From: Mangifera indica
Taxonomy: Eukaryota; Streptophyta; Magnoliopsida; Sapindales; Anacardiaceae
Assembly: GCF_011075055.1 (NCBI RefSeq)
Contig: NC_058151.1
Location: 2,896,001-2,960,000 of the forward strand
Direction of reading: 5' to 3'
Length of the DNA: 64,000 nucleotides
Positions within the stretch are counted from its first letter, which is position 1. Each line of letters begins with the position of its first letter. The notes beneath the pieces were generated by a model. It did not search any database. It saw only the letters and a list, made by a program, of their open reading frames with translations, and had not been told where the DNA came from. The translations under genes were made by a program, and so were the position numbers. Positions 1 to 11,537 of the stretch are shown here, piece by piece.

Positions 1-359
1 ACAACCACCACTAATTAATATATAAAAAAAAATAATGCAGTAATTTATTTCCTAAAAATAAAACATATCCGACACCTAATATCTCACTTTTTTTTTCCAC
101 GAAAATTTCTTTCTCCCCTTCCTGTATTTAGCACCGCAGCACACTTTAAATTTTTGTGATTCTTTCTCAGCAAAAAGGAATCATAGCGCCATCACCATCT
201 TTTTGGTCTAAGTTCTCATCTGAAGCACCAGTCAACTCACCGTCCCTCAACTCAACATCGTCGCCGGTAAGTCATCAATTTACTTTAGAACCCAATGATG
301 CATCTATTCTTGTTCATATTGTTATCTATTTTGGCTTAATCATCATATTCCTTATTTTC

Positions 360-552
360 ATTAATAGGTTATACTTTTTATTCGGTTTGAACCGTAAACC
401 GAACCGCACCAAACCGTATATTTTCAGTTTAGTTTGGTTCGGTTTGTAATTTAAAATGGTTTGATTTGGTTTGAAATTTTTTCAAACCGTTTTGTTCAAT
501 TTGGGTTAAAAAATATTGTAAACCGCACCAAACCGGACCGTGCACACCCCTA
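360..552. repeat. Degenerate hAT-type MITE remnant (AACCGAACC-rich)
   Basis: This stretch is dense in short inverted motifs of the AAACCG / CGGTTT type. Its right end reads CCGTGCACACCCCTA, the reverse complement of TAGGGGTGTGCACGG, a terminus common on plant hAT-like MITEs. The left end has decayed and no target-site duplication could be matched. The ORFs crossing it are repeat artefacts. Confidence 0.5.
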
Positions 553-555
553 CGC

Positions 556-1320
556 TCACCAGAAATTCCTGAAAATTCTGTCTATTTCAACCAAGCTACA
601 GCCGGGGATTTCCTTCTTTATACTTCCTTCTTTCATCAAGACCCTAATTTTCTTTACATCATCATATCTACCAGCTTTTGCATATTTATCACACAAGTTC
701 ATAAAGAAAGCATGGTTCAGAGGATCCAAATCAATCAAATATAGTGATACCTTTTCTCATAACTCCACATTCCCAAGCATTTAACAGCCTCCAAGTAATG
801 CACTCCAAACACACACATCTGGCTCCATTAGCATTCTTCTTATAAGCCCTTCTACCTCATCAAGCTTCCTTGTACATTCCTTTAAAAGGAATGGAAATGA
901 GAGTAAATCAGCTGCAATGCCACTACAATTCAATCGGTATGATTTGTTTCAGTGGTTTCAGATGCGTAGGCTCTGATCATAATGTTACATAGAGATCAGG
1001 GTTCTTTATGAGACAAAAAGTTTGTAGCATAACAAAGAGAGCCAGAATTTGTAACGCACAGATAAAAAAAGCAGGCGAATGACGAGGAAATTGTGATGGT
1101 TTCTGCTTACATTAGGAGATGTTATAATTTGGGCATGGATTTGTCTAATCTCTTTCATGTTCTTGCATGCTTCAATTGCATTTATGAGAGTAAATGTGTT
1201 GAATAACAAGTTTAAGAATAAATCATTGTGTACAAACAAAGTGTACCTATACAAACTGAGATAACAGCTTGTAATTGTATGATACAATTGTTCAAATTTT
1301 TGTTCAACAAAGTTGTACAT
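556..1320 (-). pseudogene. Decayed pentatricopeptide repeat (PPR) gene
   Basis: Reading leftwards, 1320-1006 encodes a PPR-like N-terminal region containing ACKNMKEIRQIHAQI. A frame around 880-790 then gives a typical PPR segment (EPDVCVWSALLGGC), broken by a stop. The frame shifts, and 738-556 gives an E-motif-like stretch (LDPLNHAFFMNLCDKYAKAG followed by GRYDDVKKIR). The central PPR repeats are missing and at least one frameshift and one stop interrupt the frame. Intact members of this class are usually several hundred residues long and act in RNA editing or processing in organelles; this copy cannot make such a protein. The family call is firm, the exact limits are not. It lies just downstream of the OMA1 gene on the same strand. 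Confidence 0.7.
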
Positions 1321-1423
1321 ATCCGAGCTTCAAGGTCTTAAACTTCCTGACCTCAACCAGAACGATGCTGTGAAAAGTGTTGACTGAGAATCTGGGTTCC
1401 AGGCATACATTGTTTATGCTGAC

Positions 1424-4408
1424 CTAAAGAAAACCTTCAACTCTATATCCTGACCCTACTTCTCTGTAGATAGTGAGTGCTTCTTCCATGACTTTAGCTT
1501 GAGCCAGCAACTGAGCTCTCTTCTTCCCAGAAGGATGGGTGGAAAGATAATCTCTCAGCTTTGAGTCACCTGAAATTTGCCCCAACTTTTCATATACTCT
1601 TGGTGCCACCCGAGGATCATAGCCAGCAGATGCCACCAATAGCAGCCCAATGTAATCTGCCTCCATTTCCATCCTACCAGAACAGACAAATAAGTAAATA
1701 TAAGGTCAGCAATTGCCAGGACAACAAAATCTCATTTTCATATAACAATGGTGTACTTGATAAAGGATTATATCCAAATCCAAAAAACAGAAGATATGCC
1801 ATTAGATATAAACAATTCATCAGAGTTTACTATAGCAAATTTACGCCTATCAAATCAGGTTTGCATATTAATAAAGTGGAGCTCTACCCAGGCAAAAGTA
1901 CAATACAAAATAGGCTTAACCACTACCTGATCTTAGAAAACAAAAGGAAAATTCACAAAGAATGGAAACAACGAAAACAAAAATAATAACCTTCTCTAAA
2001 AGAATATGCATGGAATTGAGCTGCTACAGAACACACGAAAACAAATTTCACCAGATATAGAAAAAGGCCTTCTTGTCACCAGATATAGGAAATCTCACAG
2101 TAATTGCTCTGATTATTTTTTGAATATTTCAACAAATGAGACAGATTCAAGCTTTTATAAGTTCGTACAACTTCATTTTTGATGCAGTTTCATTAGGTTG
2201 GATTCCTGATAAAATCATAAAATCTGCTAATTATTCAGTTAAGTAAAACTGGCTTTGTGCAAGGAAATTCACAATCAGGTCTTAGAAGGCCGCACGTTGA
2301 ATTTATCAGAGACAAAATACTGTGACAGATTGGAGGAAATGGTGACACATTGCTGCTGACATGTTAAATGATTTTCTTATTGAAAAAAAAAAGGTAAAAT
2401 AACAATGTTTCACAAAAGTATATGTGAAGGTATAAAACTTCCTTCACAGAATGGATAAGGCATATCCATGCCATTCTAATAAACTGCAGAAGACTAAGAA
2501 GCCCCAAAGCTACAAGAAAAATAAATCTACTTGTAGCTACCAAAGCACTTGCCTTAACACCTTCAAAAGATTCCCAGATGTTTGGAACATGGAAAGCGTA
2601 TGGTGCTCTTTATCATAAAAATTGGATCCATCAATTTGGAATTTGAATAAAATGGCAAAACTGTTTTTGTGAGATTTTAGATAGCACCACAACCAACAGT
2701 ATTTTTCCAGATTAATTGTGTCCCTTGTTTTTACAAAGAAAAACCAAATCAATAATGAAAATCAAGTAGACCCTCTATTCCTATCACAGACATGAACCTT
2801 AAGAATCCAAAACCATAAACCGAGACAGAATGTTTTAACTTAAAGAATCCACAACAAGGAATATATTATGCCAGGTAAGACATGATGAATTACATTACAC
2901 TATAGAATTTAAGAATTCCATGTTTCCAAATAACTAGCTCTTTTCATTTATTAAAGTTGTGGGCAGGAATACTAGAATAAAATGCTGAATTTAAAAAATT
3001 AACAGCCATGAGACTGGTAAAACAGAAAAGCATCAATGATAGAGGTGCAGATACGTATGCCTAGTTTATATAAATATGTACCTAGAAAAGTAGCACCTCA
3101 CAAGATTCTATGATCAATAGACAGTATAACATCATTAGATCTTACAAACATGCAAAAAGGTGTTTATGAAAAAGTCAAAAGTTGTTAAAGAAAATAAACC
3201 CAGGGAACATACTTCCGCGAGAAAGGAAGCCTCAAGAACAGTGTTGACATTGTGTTGACAACATCAGGCATAACGAACTGATAGAGTATCAATTGCAGGA
3301 TGGCAAACCATAGATTTTTGGTAATTCCTTCAGCAGCATGTCGGGCCACGGCATGTGCAACCTAATTAGAAAAGAAACATAAGCCATCATCTATCAGCAC
3401 ATCTCTCCAAGATCCAATATAATGCCATTACCAGCTGCGTAAACAATACAAGAATCAACAGAAGTATACCTCATGCCCAATAATGGTGGCTACCTCTGCA
3501 TCAGTTCTAAAATGCTCAAGCAGCCCGGTAAACACCACTATCTTTCCACCGGGTAAGCAAAAGGCATTAACAACAGGTTCATTGACCACCAAAACCTCCC
3601 AATTCAATCCATCCAAATGAGAAGTCGCAGCTTTTAACCCTCTCTCTTGACCCTTCTTCCTAGTGTGCTGAACCCACTTATCATCAAGAAATTCATCTTC
3701 TTTATGCCAATCTCCCTCAAGATTCCTCCCTTCAACAGTCTCACTCAAGGCCCTCAATGTTTCATGAGCTCTTCCCTCATGTGCTTCATCGCTTTCAGAA
3801 GAGGCATACCCCATATCACTCCATACAGTCTCATGCTTTAACCCTTTCTGTAGAGCCCGAATTATATCATTCGATATCAGTCTAACCCTGACGCTATCCG
3901 GGTGTATAGCAGGCAAAATCTTGCCCTTAAAAGCCGCTTTCATTTGCTCAAATTGAGTCTCTCCAATCTTTTTCTCAACAGCTTTTGATAAAAGCACAAA
4001 GTGGGTTCTTTTAGTATAAGGAATCGTCTCTAAATTCCCAAAATACAAAGTGATCACAATCCCAGAACCAACCAACACAACAGCGAATACATTCCTTGGA
4101 TTTTCAAACCAATTTCTGGGACCTCTGGGCCTAAAATGTTGAACATGATAACGATCTACATAATAATATCTCTTAGCATTATTATAAACAGAATTACAAA
4201 GATTCTTATTTATACGAGTCGAAAATACTACTCCCTGAGAAACAGAAGAAAATGTATTAAACCCAGAAAACTTAGCTGTAAATACAGAGGTATTTTGATA
4301 ATTTCTTGAAGACGAGTCCCGAATTGGAGATTTCGGTACAAAGGAAAGTTTTGAAGAGAGATTGCGAAAGGAATCGAATACGAGTTTTGCTCTTCTGTAA
4401 CAAGCCAT
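1424..4408 (-). CDS. OMA1: OMA1-type mitochondrial zinc metalloendopeptidase (peptidase M48)
   Basis: Three exons on the minus strand join in frame: 4408-3470, 3361-3213 and 1673-1424, giving 445 residues. Residues 1-80 are rich in Arg, Ser and hydroxyl residues with few acids, as in a mitochondrial presequence. A membrane segment spans about 107-124 (VFAVVLVGSGIVITLYFG). The zinc site HEVAH is at 312-316 and is built across the exon 1/2 junction; the third ligand lies in the EMEADY motif near Glu367, right after the exon 2/3 junction. A second hydrophobic stretch (LWFAILQLILYQFV) lies between them. OMA1 is an inner-membrane quality-control protease. The ATG is preceded by a short leader without another ATG. 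Intron 2 is 1.5 kb and shows no second gene. The match to Arabidopsis At5g51740 is from memory. Confidence 0.93.
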
Positions 4409-5443
4409 TATTGTGAAGGTTCAACAATATTCAAACCAAGTAATGCATCAAAGAAGCAAATAGTGGAAGAGACGGTAGAGGTTAATGCTGTATAGGTATC
4501 TGGAAATGGAAGACTGTGGAACTAGGTCCTTCCCATGGTTTGACAGTTCTGATGACAAGGGTGTGGATTCTTTCACACGGTCAGAGCAGGTCGGGTCGGG
4601 CATTGTGCAATATGCCCATCTGATCTACCAATTAAATACCAGTTTTATATGTTTTGACTCATCAAAACAATTATTAGTGTAATTATATAATTAAATATTA
4701 TTTTATTTTTAATTTTTAATTAATAATTTATATAATAATATATTATTATTTATGTACAAAAATTATACACGTAATATTATTTTTGACTAGTATGGGTAAT
4801 TAAATATTGGTTGATGAGTATAATATTGCAAACATGGACTAGGATTAGGCATTTGTAAGGAAAGAAAATGTTCAGATTTAATGTGTTAAAAGAGTGAATA
4901 AAATATAATGATGATACCGAAGGCATGGATGGTTTTCAACAGCCAAACCTAGTTGACTTTCATGTACTGCCCAGATTGTGACAGGCTCATTTCTCTAACC
5001 ACTCATCGACGTCAAGTACCCGAAGAGCAGAGAGGGGCACATGGAGATGGAGTTTTACAGGGGATGATATTTTCACGAAAAAAGCCACTTTGCAAGATGC
5101 ATTCAGGCCTGCTATAAAGACATCACATGCATTGTATACTAGAAAAATACCCGCAAAGTCACTGACAAATTTAACCATTTTGCTGGATAAAATTGAACAA
5201 ATAATTATATGTAATCTTCTTACATTCTAATCAAAATTGAAGAATCATGGGGAGACCCAAAAACCCCGATATAAAAAATACAGATTAAAAAATAGACAAA
5301 CACAGGAAAATAATACTCTATAATTAGCCAATGTATGGTTGAAATTTCTAAGATGTAACACACAGTAATGAATAATTTCATCTTCATCAGAACTGAATTT
5401 AAATTATAAATTGTTGCACTGGCAACTTACAACTTCTAACACT
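4409..5443. other. Intergenic: OMA1 upstream region and RH7 3' flank
   Basis: About 1 kb separates the OMA1 start from the RH7 stop. The stretch 4680-4800 is very AT-rich. Short ORFs at 4485-4682 and 4987-5178 show no recognisable motif and I do not treat them as genes. The promoter of OMA1 should lie in the right-hand flank of its ATG; no distinct TATA box stands out. Confidence 0.5.
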
Positions 5444-8400
5444 TCACCATCTCCTACCATTATTGCCACCTCTACCACCACCAGAAAATCTGTTATTTCT
5501 TCTATCAGAAAATCCACCGCCTCTGCCACCTCGGCCACCAGAAAATCTACCACCACCACCACCACCAAATCTTCCCTTCAATTGCTCTCTTTCTTGCAAA
5601 CGTGGTAATTCTTTCAACACCTCTATGCTAACATTAGCTGCATTTTCCTGACCTGCAACATGCAAAGTTAAAAAAACACGAAAAAGAACAAATTAGACAA
5701 TTCAATCAAAGTAAATGAATACCACAAAAATGCTTCAAAAGATCTTATCTAACAGATTCATCCACTTATGACTGTTATGAAAAAGCCACAAAGCAGAAAC
5801 ATACCCGAAAGAAACAAGTCCAAATCTTCTGCTGCCACATCGAACACTGCACCCTTTCCATCAGCCGTGAGAGTCATACCCTTTACTGACTCTACTTTAT
5901 CCTCAGGCACAAATCTCCTCAATACACCGTAAGCAAAGCTGCAATATCATGTCATAAAAATCAAGGAATCCCAACATATTGATCAGAGGAACCAAATGAC
6001 AAGAAAAAGGAAGAATGAGAAATTCAACATATCAGATCACTCCCAGTTTACAAAATCTTAACAATGGGGTTATGATAATAAAACCATACGAATGTGATAT
6101 ACTCTAAATAAAAATATCAACTTTCCCATCTTTCTTAGAACACAAAGCAAGAGGTATAAAATCCTATAGGACAGATCCTGATCATGTTTGCCTCCTTTTT
6201 TCAATCAAATAAAAGTCACAACCACTAATTTCATTTTCTCCATTTTTCCCTCTTTAAGTTTGCTATTACAGTCGATCAGACACACCAAGCCATAACGGTA
6301 CACAGAATACTGGTCCAGACATCAAAAGGCATGCTGAGGCATGAAATCGTGGCATCACCCTAGTCTTGTATTTTCTTTGTGAAGGAAGATGCAAACAATT
6401 CACCTATCCGAACTTAATGTGGAATGTGGACAACAAAGATCAAAAGCACAAATTGGTAAACTTTTAGGAGCTTACGATAGTGTGTATATGGGTCTCCCAG
6501 CTTCAAGAAGCACTGAAATATGGTTCTCCAGAGAACCAAGCAGCGATCTGGTCTTTATCTCAGTATAACCCTGCAATCATATGATAAGCTAAGTATTTCA
6601 ATATAGACAAAAATCTGGGTTTGATCAAATACACCTGCAAAAATAGATAATAACACTGCAGAAGGAGAAAAGAACTTACAGCAGCCCTGGCAAGTGCTTT
6701 TGAAAGCAACTCCACTGCTGATAAACCAGATGAGTCCAATAGCTCCTGGGCAGCAGACTCGAATACAGGAATTACACTGCAATTTAAAATGTAAAATTAA
6801 AAAATAAAGACAGAAAGCATCTTAAGATTCTTTGGGTGATTTTGAAAGAAAAGAATACTAGCATTTTCTAAGAAAAATTGGGTGAAGATGTTAGCAATTT
6901 ATGGGATACAATTAGGCTTTTAGCATCAATTTGGGCCTCAGTCTCTAAGGATTTTCTTGATTGTGGGATTATCAATTAATTTATAATATTGGGGTCTTTG
7001 AATATATTGGTTCACGTCTATATTGTACAGTTAATGCCCTTTGGATAGTGTTGTAAACATTAGGTCCACTTCTATAACTTTTTTTTATCATCAATATATA
7101 TAATTTATTTCTGATACGAACCTTAGGAGAACCACACCTCAAAAGCTAGTTATTGAGATGGGAGAGCCCAAGATTATATAAACCCCATACTTGTTATTCA
7201 TACTTTCCAATGTAGGATTCAAATCTCATATCTTACACTTGGGATCCTAACATACCACCACGCTCTGCAGTCTTGGCGCGTACCAAGCTGGCCATGCGCT
7301 AGCTCCCTACTGGTTTGGGGCAAACACTACAATGTTAGTGTCACCACCCGCGCTGCATGATTACAACTAGGAGATATGGTGATAACTTTGATATCAAATT
7401 ATACGAACCTTGAAAAAAGCACATCTTAAAAACTAACTATTGAGATAGAAGAGACAAAGGTCATATAAACCCCACACTAATTGTTCATACTTTCCAATAT
7501 AGGATTCAAGTCTAATACCTTACACTTGGGATCCTAACAGTTTCCTTTAAAAAAAAAAAAACAAAGCACCTTAAGCATTAACATGAACTCAAATAGAAAG
7601 CATACCTGTCAGAAACTTGCGTTATTGTTTCAGCAGCTTCCATACCAGCAGATTTAGCTATATCAGCTGGCTGAGGTGCAGATATGTGCTCAAATTTCAC
7701 ACCAGATTCTCTTTCTATCTTAGATACATTTGACCTTCTAGGATCATAAAGCATAACAGCAACTCCAGTGTTGCCTGCAAAATAAAAGTGCTTCTCAGCA
7801 ACTCATCAAACTTTTGAGCGTCCCAAAACAAGATATAAATACAACGCATCCATTCCAAAAACAGAATTAAATGACAACTTTTATTAATATACCTGCTCTT
7901 CCTGTACGTCCAGATCGATGAATGTAGGCTTCTACATCACGAGGAGGTTCGCACTAAAACATAAACATTAATATCACTATTACAGACAACAAAATATAAA
8001 GTATTTCATAGCACATATACTGAAACAGACCTGGATAATTAACTGCACATCATTGATGTCTAATCCCCGTGCTGCCACATTAGTGGCTACCAACGTCATA
8101 AACTTGCCTGACCTAAAACCAGAAAGTGTGACCTATGGGTACAAGATCACAAATTAAACAAAAAGTAAGCAACATAATAAATCTACAATTACAAGATCAC
8201 AAATTAAACAAATGTGAAGCAATCAACATGCTGGATGAAACTGAACTTTCACAAGATTGTGTTTATAGGGTATCCTTCACAAATGTAACCACAATTTACC
8301 TCACGCTGGGACTGTTGTATGTCCCCATGCAGAGCTCGTGCTCCAGGTAACACATCAGCAAGTTGAGAAGCAGATTCCTTTGTCTCAGTGAATATAATTG

Positions 8401-10545
8401 TGCGGCCTCCACTGAACCAGGAGTACAATAATGAGTCTTGACAAGGCAATTCAATAGAAGATTCTAAAAATATTATAATCATGATTAAACAATAATTTAG
8501 CACTACAAGCAATCAACCTGCTATGACAACGAATGATATCAGGAATAACTTGAGCTCTCGCTGAACTGGAACAGGGAAGAACATAATGTCTTACATTTGT
8601 ACTAGCCTTCATTTTCTCATTGCCAACAAGATCAATAGTTTTCTTATTTGGCTTGAGAAACTTAGAAGCAATCTGACATTGAATAACACAAGGAATCATT
8701 TACATAACATAACAATTCATATATTATTAGAGAAGAGGGTAGTGTCCTAAAATCTGAATCCAAAAAAGAAAAATAATCACAATCATTATGTAAAAACGAA
8801 CATGTTTCACCCAGTCTGGCAAGGTGGCACTGAAGAGAAGTGTTTGAACTTTATTAGCATCCTCAACTTGGCCTGAAAAATTAATACAAAAGATTAAAAA
8901 TGCCATGATAACTTTCATGCACACACAAAGTTCTTTTTTGTGAAGGACATTTACCAAGAATAAGTTCGACATCGTCAACAAAACCCATCCGTAGCATTTC
9001 ATCAGCCTCATCAAGAACCCGGAACTTCAATGCGGTAAAATCAATATTTCCCCTCTCTATGTGATCCTGTATCACAAATACAGCAACATACACAAGATCA
9101 ATACACATATCCCAAATTTCACACCCATGTAATCTCCGATAAATCTTTAGATTAGAAAAAAGAGCTCAAGTGAAATCAACCTTGACTCGGCCTGGTGTTC
9201 CAATGACTATATCAACTCCTTTCTTTAATTTAAACTCCTGAGAATGATAGGGAGCACCTCCATATAAGCAACATGAGGATAACTCCATTGCCCCACCATA
9301 AAAATCGAAATCTTCATGCACCTAAACAAACCCAAAAAGTCACAATAAAAAACTGATTCTATAATTTTAGGCATACATAACTACATCTCCAATGTCATAC
9401 CTGTTTAGCCAATTCTCTAGTCGGTAAAAGTACCAAAACGCTTGGTGCCCTGCCATATCCAGTCTTCCTCGATCCTTTTGTTGGCCCATTAACTAGAGAC
9501 TCTAAAATTGGTAACACAAAGGCCAGTGTTTTCCCCTGCATTATTTAAAAGGTGGCCAGAGATAAATAAACAAGAGAATCGAGACAATAATTCCTATATT
9601 CCAAAAATTGATAATAAATGGCTAACAATCAACTATATAAGAGGAAAAAGCATACAAAAATTAACAAACATATACTACTACCCCTCAAAATCACACTTAC
9701 GGCTCTAGATCAAAACTCAACTTTTCCCATAACGTCAGGAATGGAGAAAATCTAAGTAAGCTAAATGCATATTTGTGCGCTTTGTCTTAGAAGGCAATTT
9801 GGATTTTATTCAATAAAATCCAGCGGTATGATACAACCTTAAAAAATTCAATATCACAACCTTAACTACACATTAAAAACGGGGAAGCAACCTTACAACT
9901 AAACATTCCCGAACACACGGACTGCCTCGTTGTCACTCCCGCATTACTATTAATATTCTGATCCTAATTTTATTTTAAGATAAGAAATATGACTTTTCAA
10001 GCTACCAGAATCTAGCAATCTCCAAATAAAGACATCAAAATTAATGAAAATAACTCAAATAAAGGAGAATATGATACCTGACCAGTGCGTGCACGTCCAA
10101 CTAAGTCAAAGCCATCAAGAATCATATCAAAAGTGGAAGCCTGAATCGGAAACAGAGACTCAATACCCTTAGACTTGAGTTTCTCTCTCAATGGTTCCGA
10201 TATTCGAAACCGAGAAATAGCATTTGGATTCTCACTCTTCTCCTCCTCTTCCACCTCAGCATCTACTTTCGCTTTCTTTTTCTTCTTCTTCTCCACTTTC
10301 AAATTCACCGGCTCGCCTAATTCCGAGCTCGTTTCACTCCTTTCTTCGTCAGTTTCTTCCATAACCTTTCGCTTCTTGCTCTCCTTCTTCTTAGACCTTT
10401 CAGAATCATCCGCCTTATTCTTTGACTCCTTTTTCTGCTTTTCCGCCGAATACTCGGTTTCGTCCAGGCTTTGAAGAGCTATTTTCTTCTTCATCTTCTT
10501 CTCTTCCTTTGTTTCGTTAACGTCAAATAGTGATAAAGAAGGCAT
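5444..10545 (-). CDS. RH7: DEAD-box ATP-dependent RNA helicase 7 (nucleolar, PRH75 type)
   Basis: Fourteen minus-strand exons join in frame: 10545-10078, 9535-9401, 9321-9181, 9066-8955, 8872-8802, 8672-8518, 8411-8300, 8132-8031, 7953-7893, 7774-7606, 6776-6680, 6570-6476, 5938-5805 and 5652-5444, giving 686 residues (about 670 in Arabidopsis). Residues 1-110 are a Lys/Glu-rich tail typical of nucleolar proteins. Helicase motifs follow in order: Q motif near 113-135, ARTGQGKT at the exon 1/2 junction, PTRELA, TPGR, DEAD at 267-270, SAT at 300-302, ARGLD at 418-422 and HRSGRTGR at 443-450. A GUCT-type region follows, then a Gly/Arg/Phe RGG tail over the last 45 residues. The protein unwinds or chaperones RNA, probably in ribosome biogenesis. 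Intron 10 carries a TRIM. A telo-box lies upstream of the ATG. Confidence 0.96.
7112..7539 (-). mobile_element. TRIM-type miniature LTR retrotransposon in RH7 intron 10
   Basis: Two direct repeats of about 140 bp (7112-7252 and about 7401-7539) flank a short internal region. On the minus strand each repeat begins TGTTAGGATCCCAAGTGTAA and ends near GGTTCGTATCA. Next to the right-hand repeat the minus strand reads TGATATCAAAGTTA, which resembles the initiator-Met primer-binding site TGGTATCAGAGCCA. Next to the left-hand repeat it reads GTGGTGGTA, a possible polypurine tract. The flanks ATTTC and GTTTC could be a 5-bp target-site duplication with one mismatch. There is no coding capacity. It sits in the same orientation as the host gene. 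Confidence 0.7.
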
Positions 10546-10688
10546 GTGGAGGGAGGTATAGAGAGTTTCTCCTGCTACACAAAGATGTGGCAGTGAGTTG
10601 CAGAAGCAGGAGAGAAAGAGAATGAAGGAGAACTAGGGCTTGAGCTTTTAATGTTTTGCGGTATAGATATTTTGGAGCGTTGGATGTG

Positions 10689-10696
10689 AAACCCTA
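10689..10696 (+). promoter_or_regulatory. Telo-box (AAACCCTA) upstream of RH7
   Basis: The motif AAACCCTAG lies about 145 bp upstream of the RH7 ATG. Telo-boxes are frequent in promoters of plant ribosomal-protein and ribosome-biogenesis genes, so this fits the nucleolar role of RH7. A second stretch, ACTAGGGCTTG near 10631, lies closer to the gene. Confidence 0.5.
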
Positions 10697-11093
10697 GTTT
10701 TCTTTCGATATCGACCATTGGATGATAAATTTTTTTGAACTTACCTGATTAAGAGGCATGCAAAAAAATCTCAGACATACCAGACTTTGGCGCAAATTTT
10801 GAGTTGGGAACGGAACGCAACTCTCTAACTGTCGCGGCACATTCACCGCCGGTTACTGTTGTAATTTTTTAATTTATTTTTTATAATTATTAATTTAAAA
10901 TTAATATAAATTAGAAATAAAAATATATTTAATAAAATTTTATAATTTAATTTTATTAAACAGATGATAATAAAAGTTAACGTGCCTATCGAACAAAATT
11001 AACGAACCGTGAATTTATCAAAAGAAACCCTGAATTTTATCAAGTCAACCCTAACCAGGGACCCTTCTTTATAATCACCTATTAATAAGTTAC

Positions 11094-11415
11094 TTTAGAA
11101 TTGGACTCGAATTCGAAAATAAATTTGATTCAAACAAGTTTCACTCAAACAAATTTGAACTTGAACTCAAGTTTGAGAGTTAAATATTTTCAAATTCTAG
11201 TTTTAAGGATATTTGACTCGTCAAATTCATGAACCTAAAAGATTTTTATATGAATTAATTAAACTGACATCATTTTAATCAATACACAATAAAATAACAT
11301 CGTTTTAATATTTTTGGTTCAACTCTCTTAAAGCAAGCTAAACTCAAATAGCTTTAAGACAAACCGAACTTAAACTTGAGCTTGGCTCTTAGAGGATACA
11401 TTCAAATGCAATCCC
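11094..11415. mobile_element. Decayed hAT-like MITE (TAGGGCTGGATTCG family)
   Basis: The left end TAGAATTGGACTCGAATTCG resembles the family terminus TAGGGCTGGATTCGAGCC. The core has the paired motifs GACATCATTTTAAT and AACATCGTTTTAAT seen in younger copies. The right end near TGCAATCCCA is an inverted copy of the terminus. No target-site duplication could be matched. It lies between the RH7 promoter and the ATS3 3' flank. Confidence 0.5.
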
Positions 11416-11537
11416 AGATAATTTTTCTCAACCAAAGATTGAAAAAAGTGCTTCTGACTATTTGGAAGCATTTTTACAAATATTTCTTCTGCAATATGCA
11501 ACTGATGAATTTATAATAGCAGATGATAATTCAAAAC

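Noticed and set aside
5411..5651. Plus-strand ORFs rich in Pro, Ser and Thr opposite the RH7 3' end
   Set aside because: They are antisense shadows of the Gly/Arg repeat tail of RH7, whose minus-strand frame is part of a full gene model.
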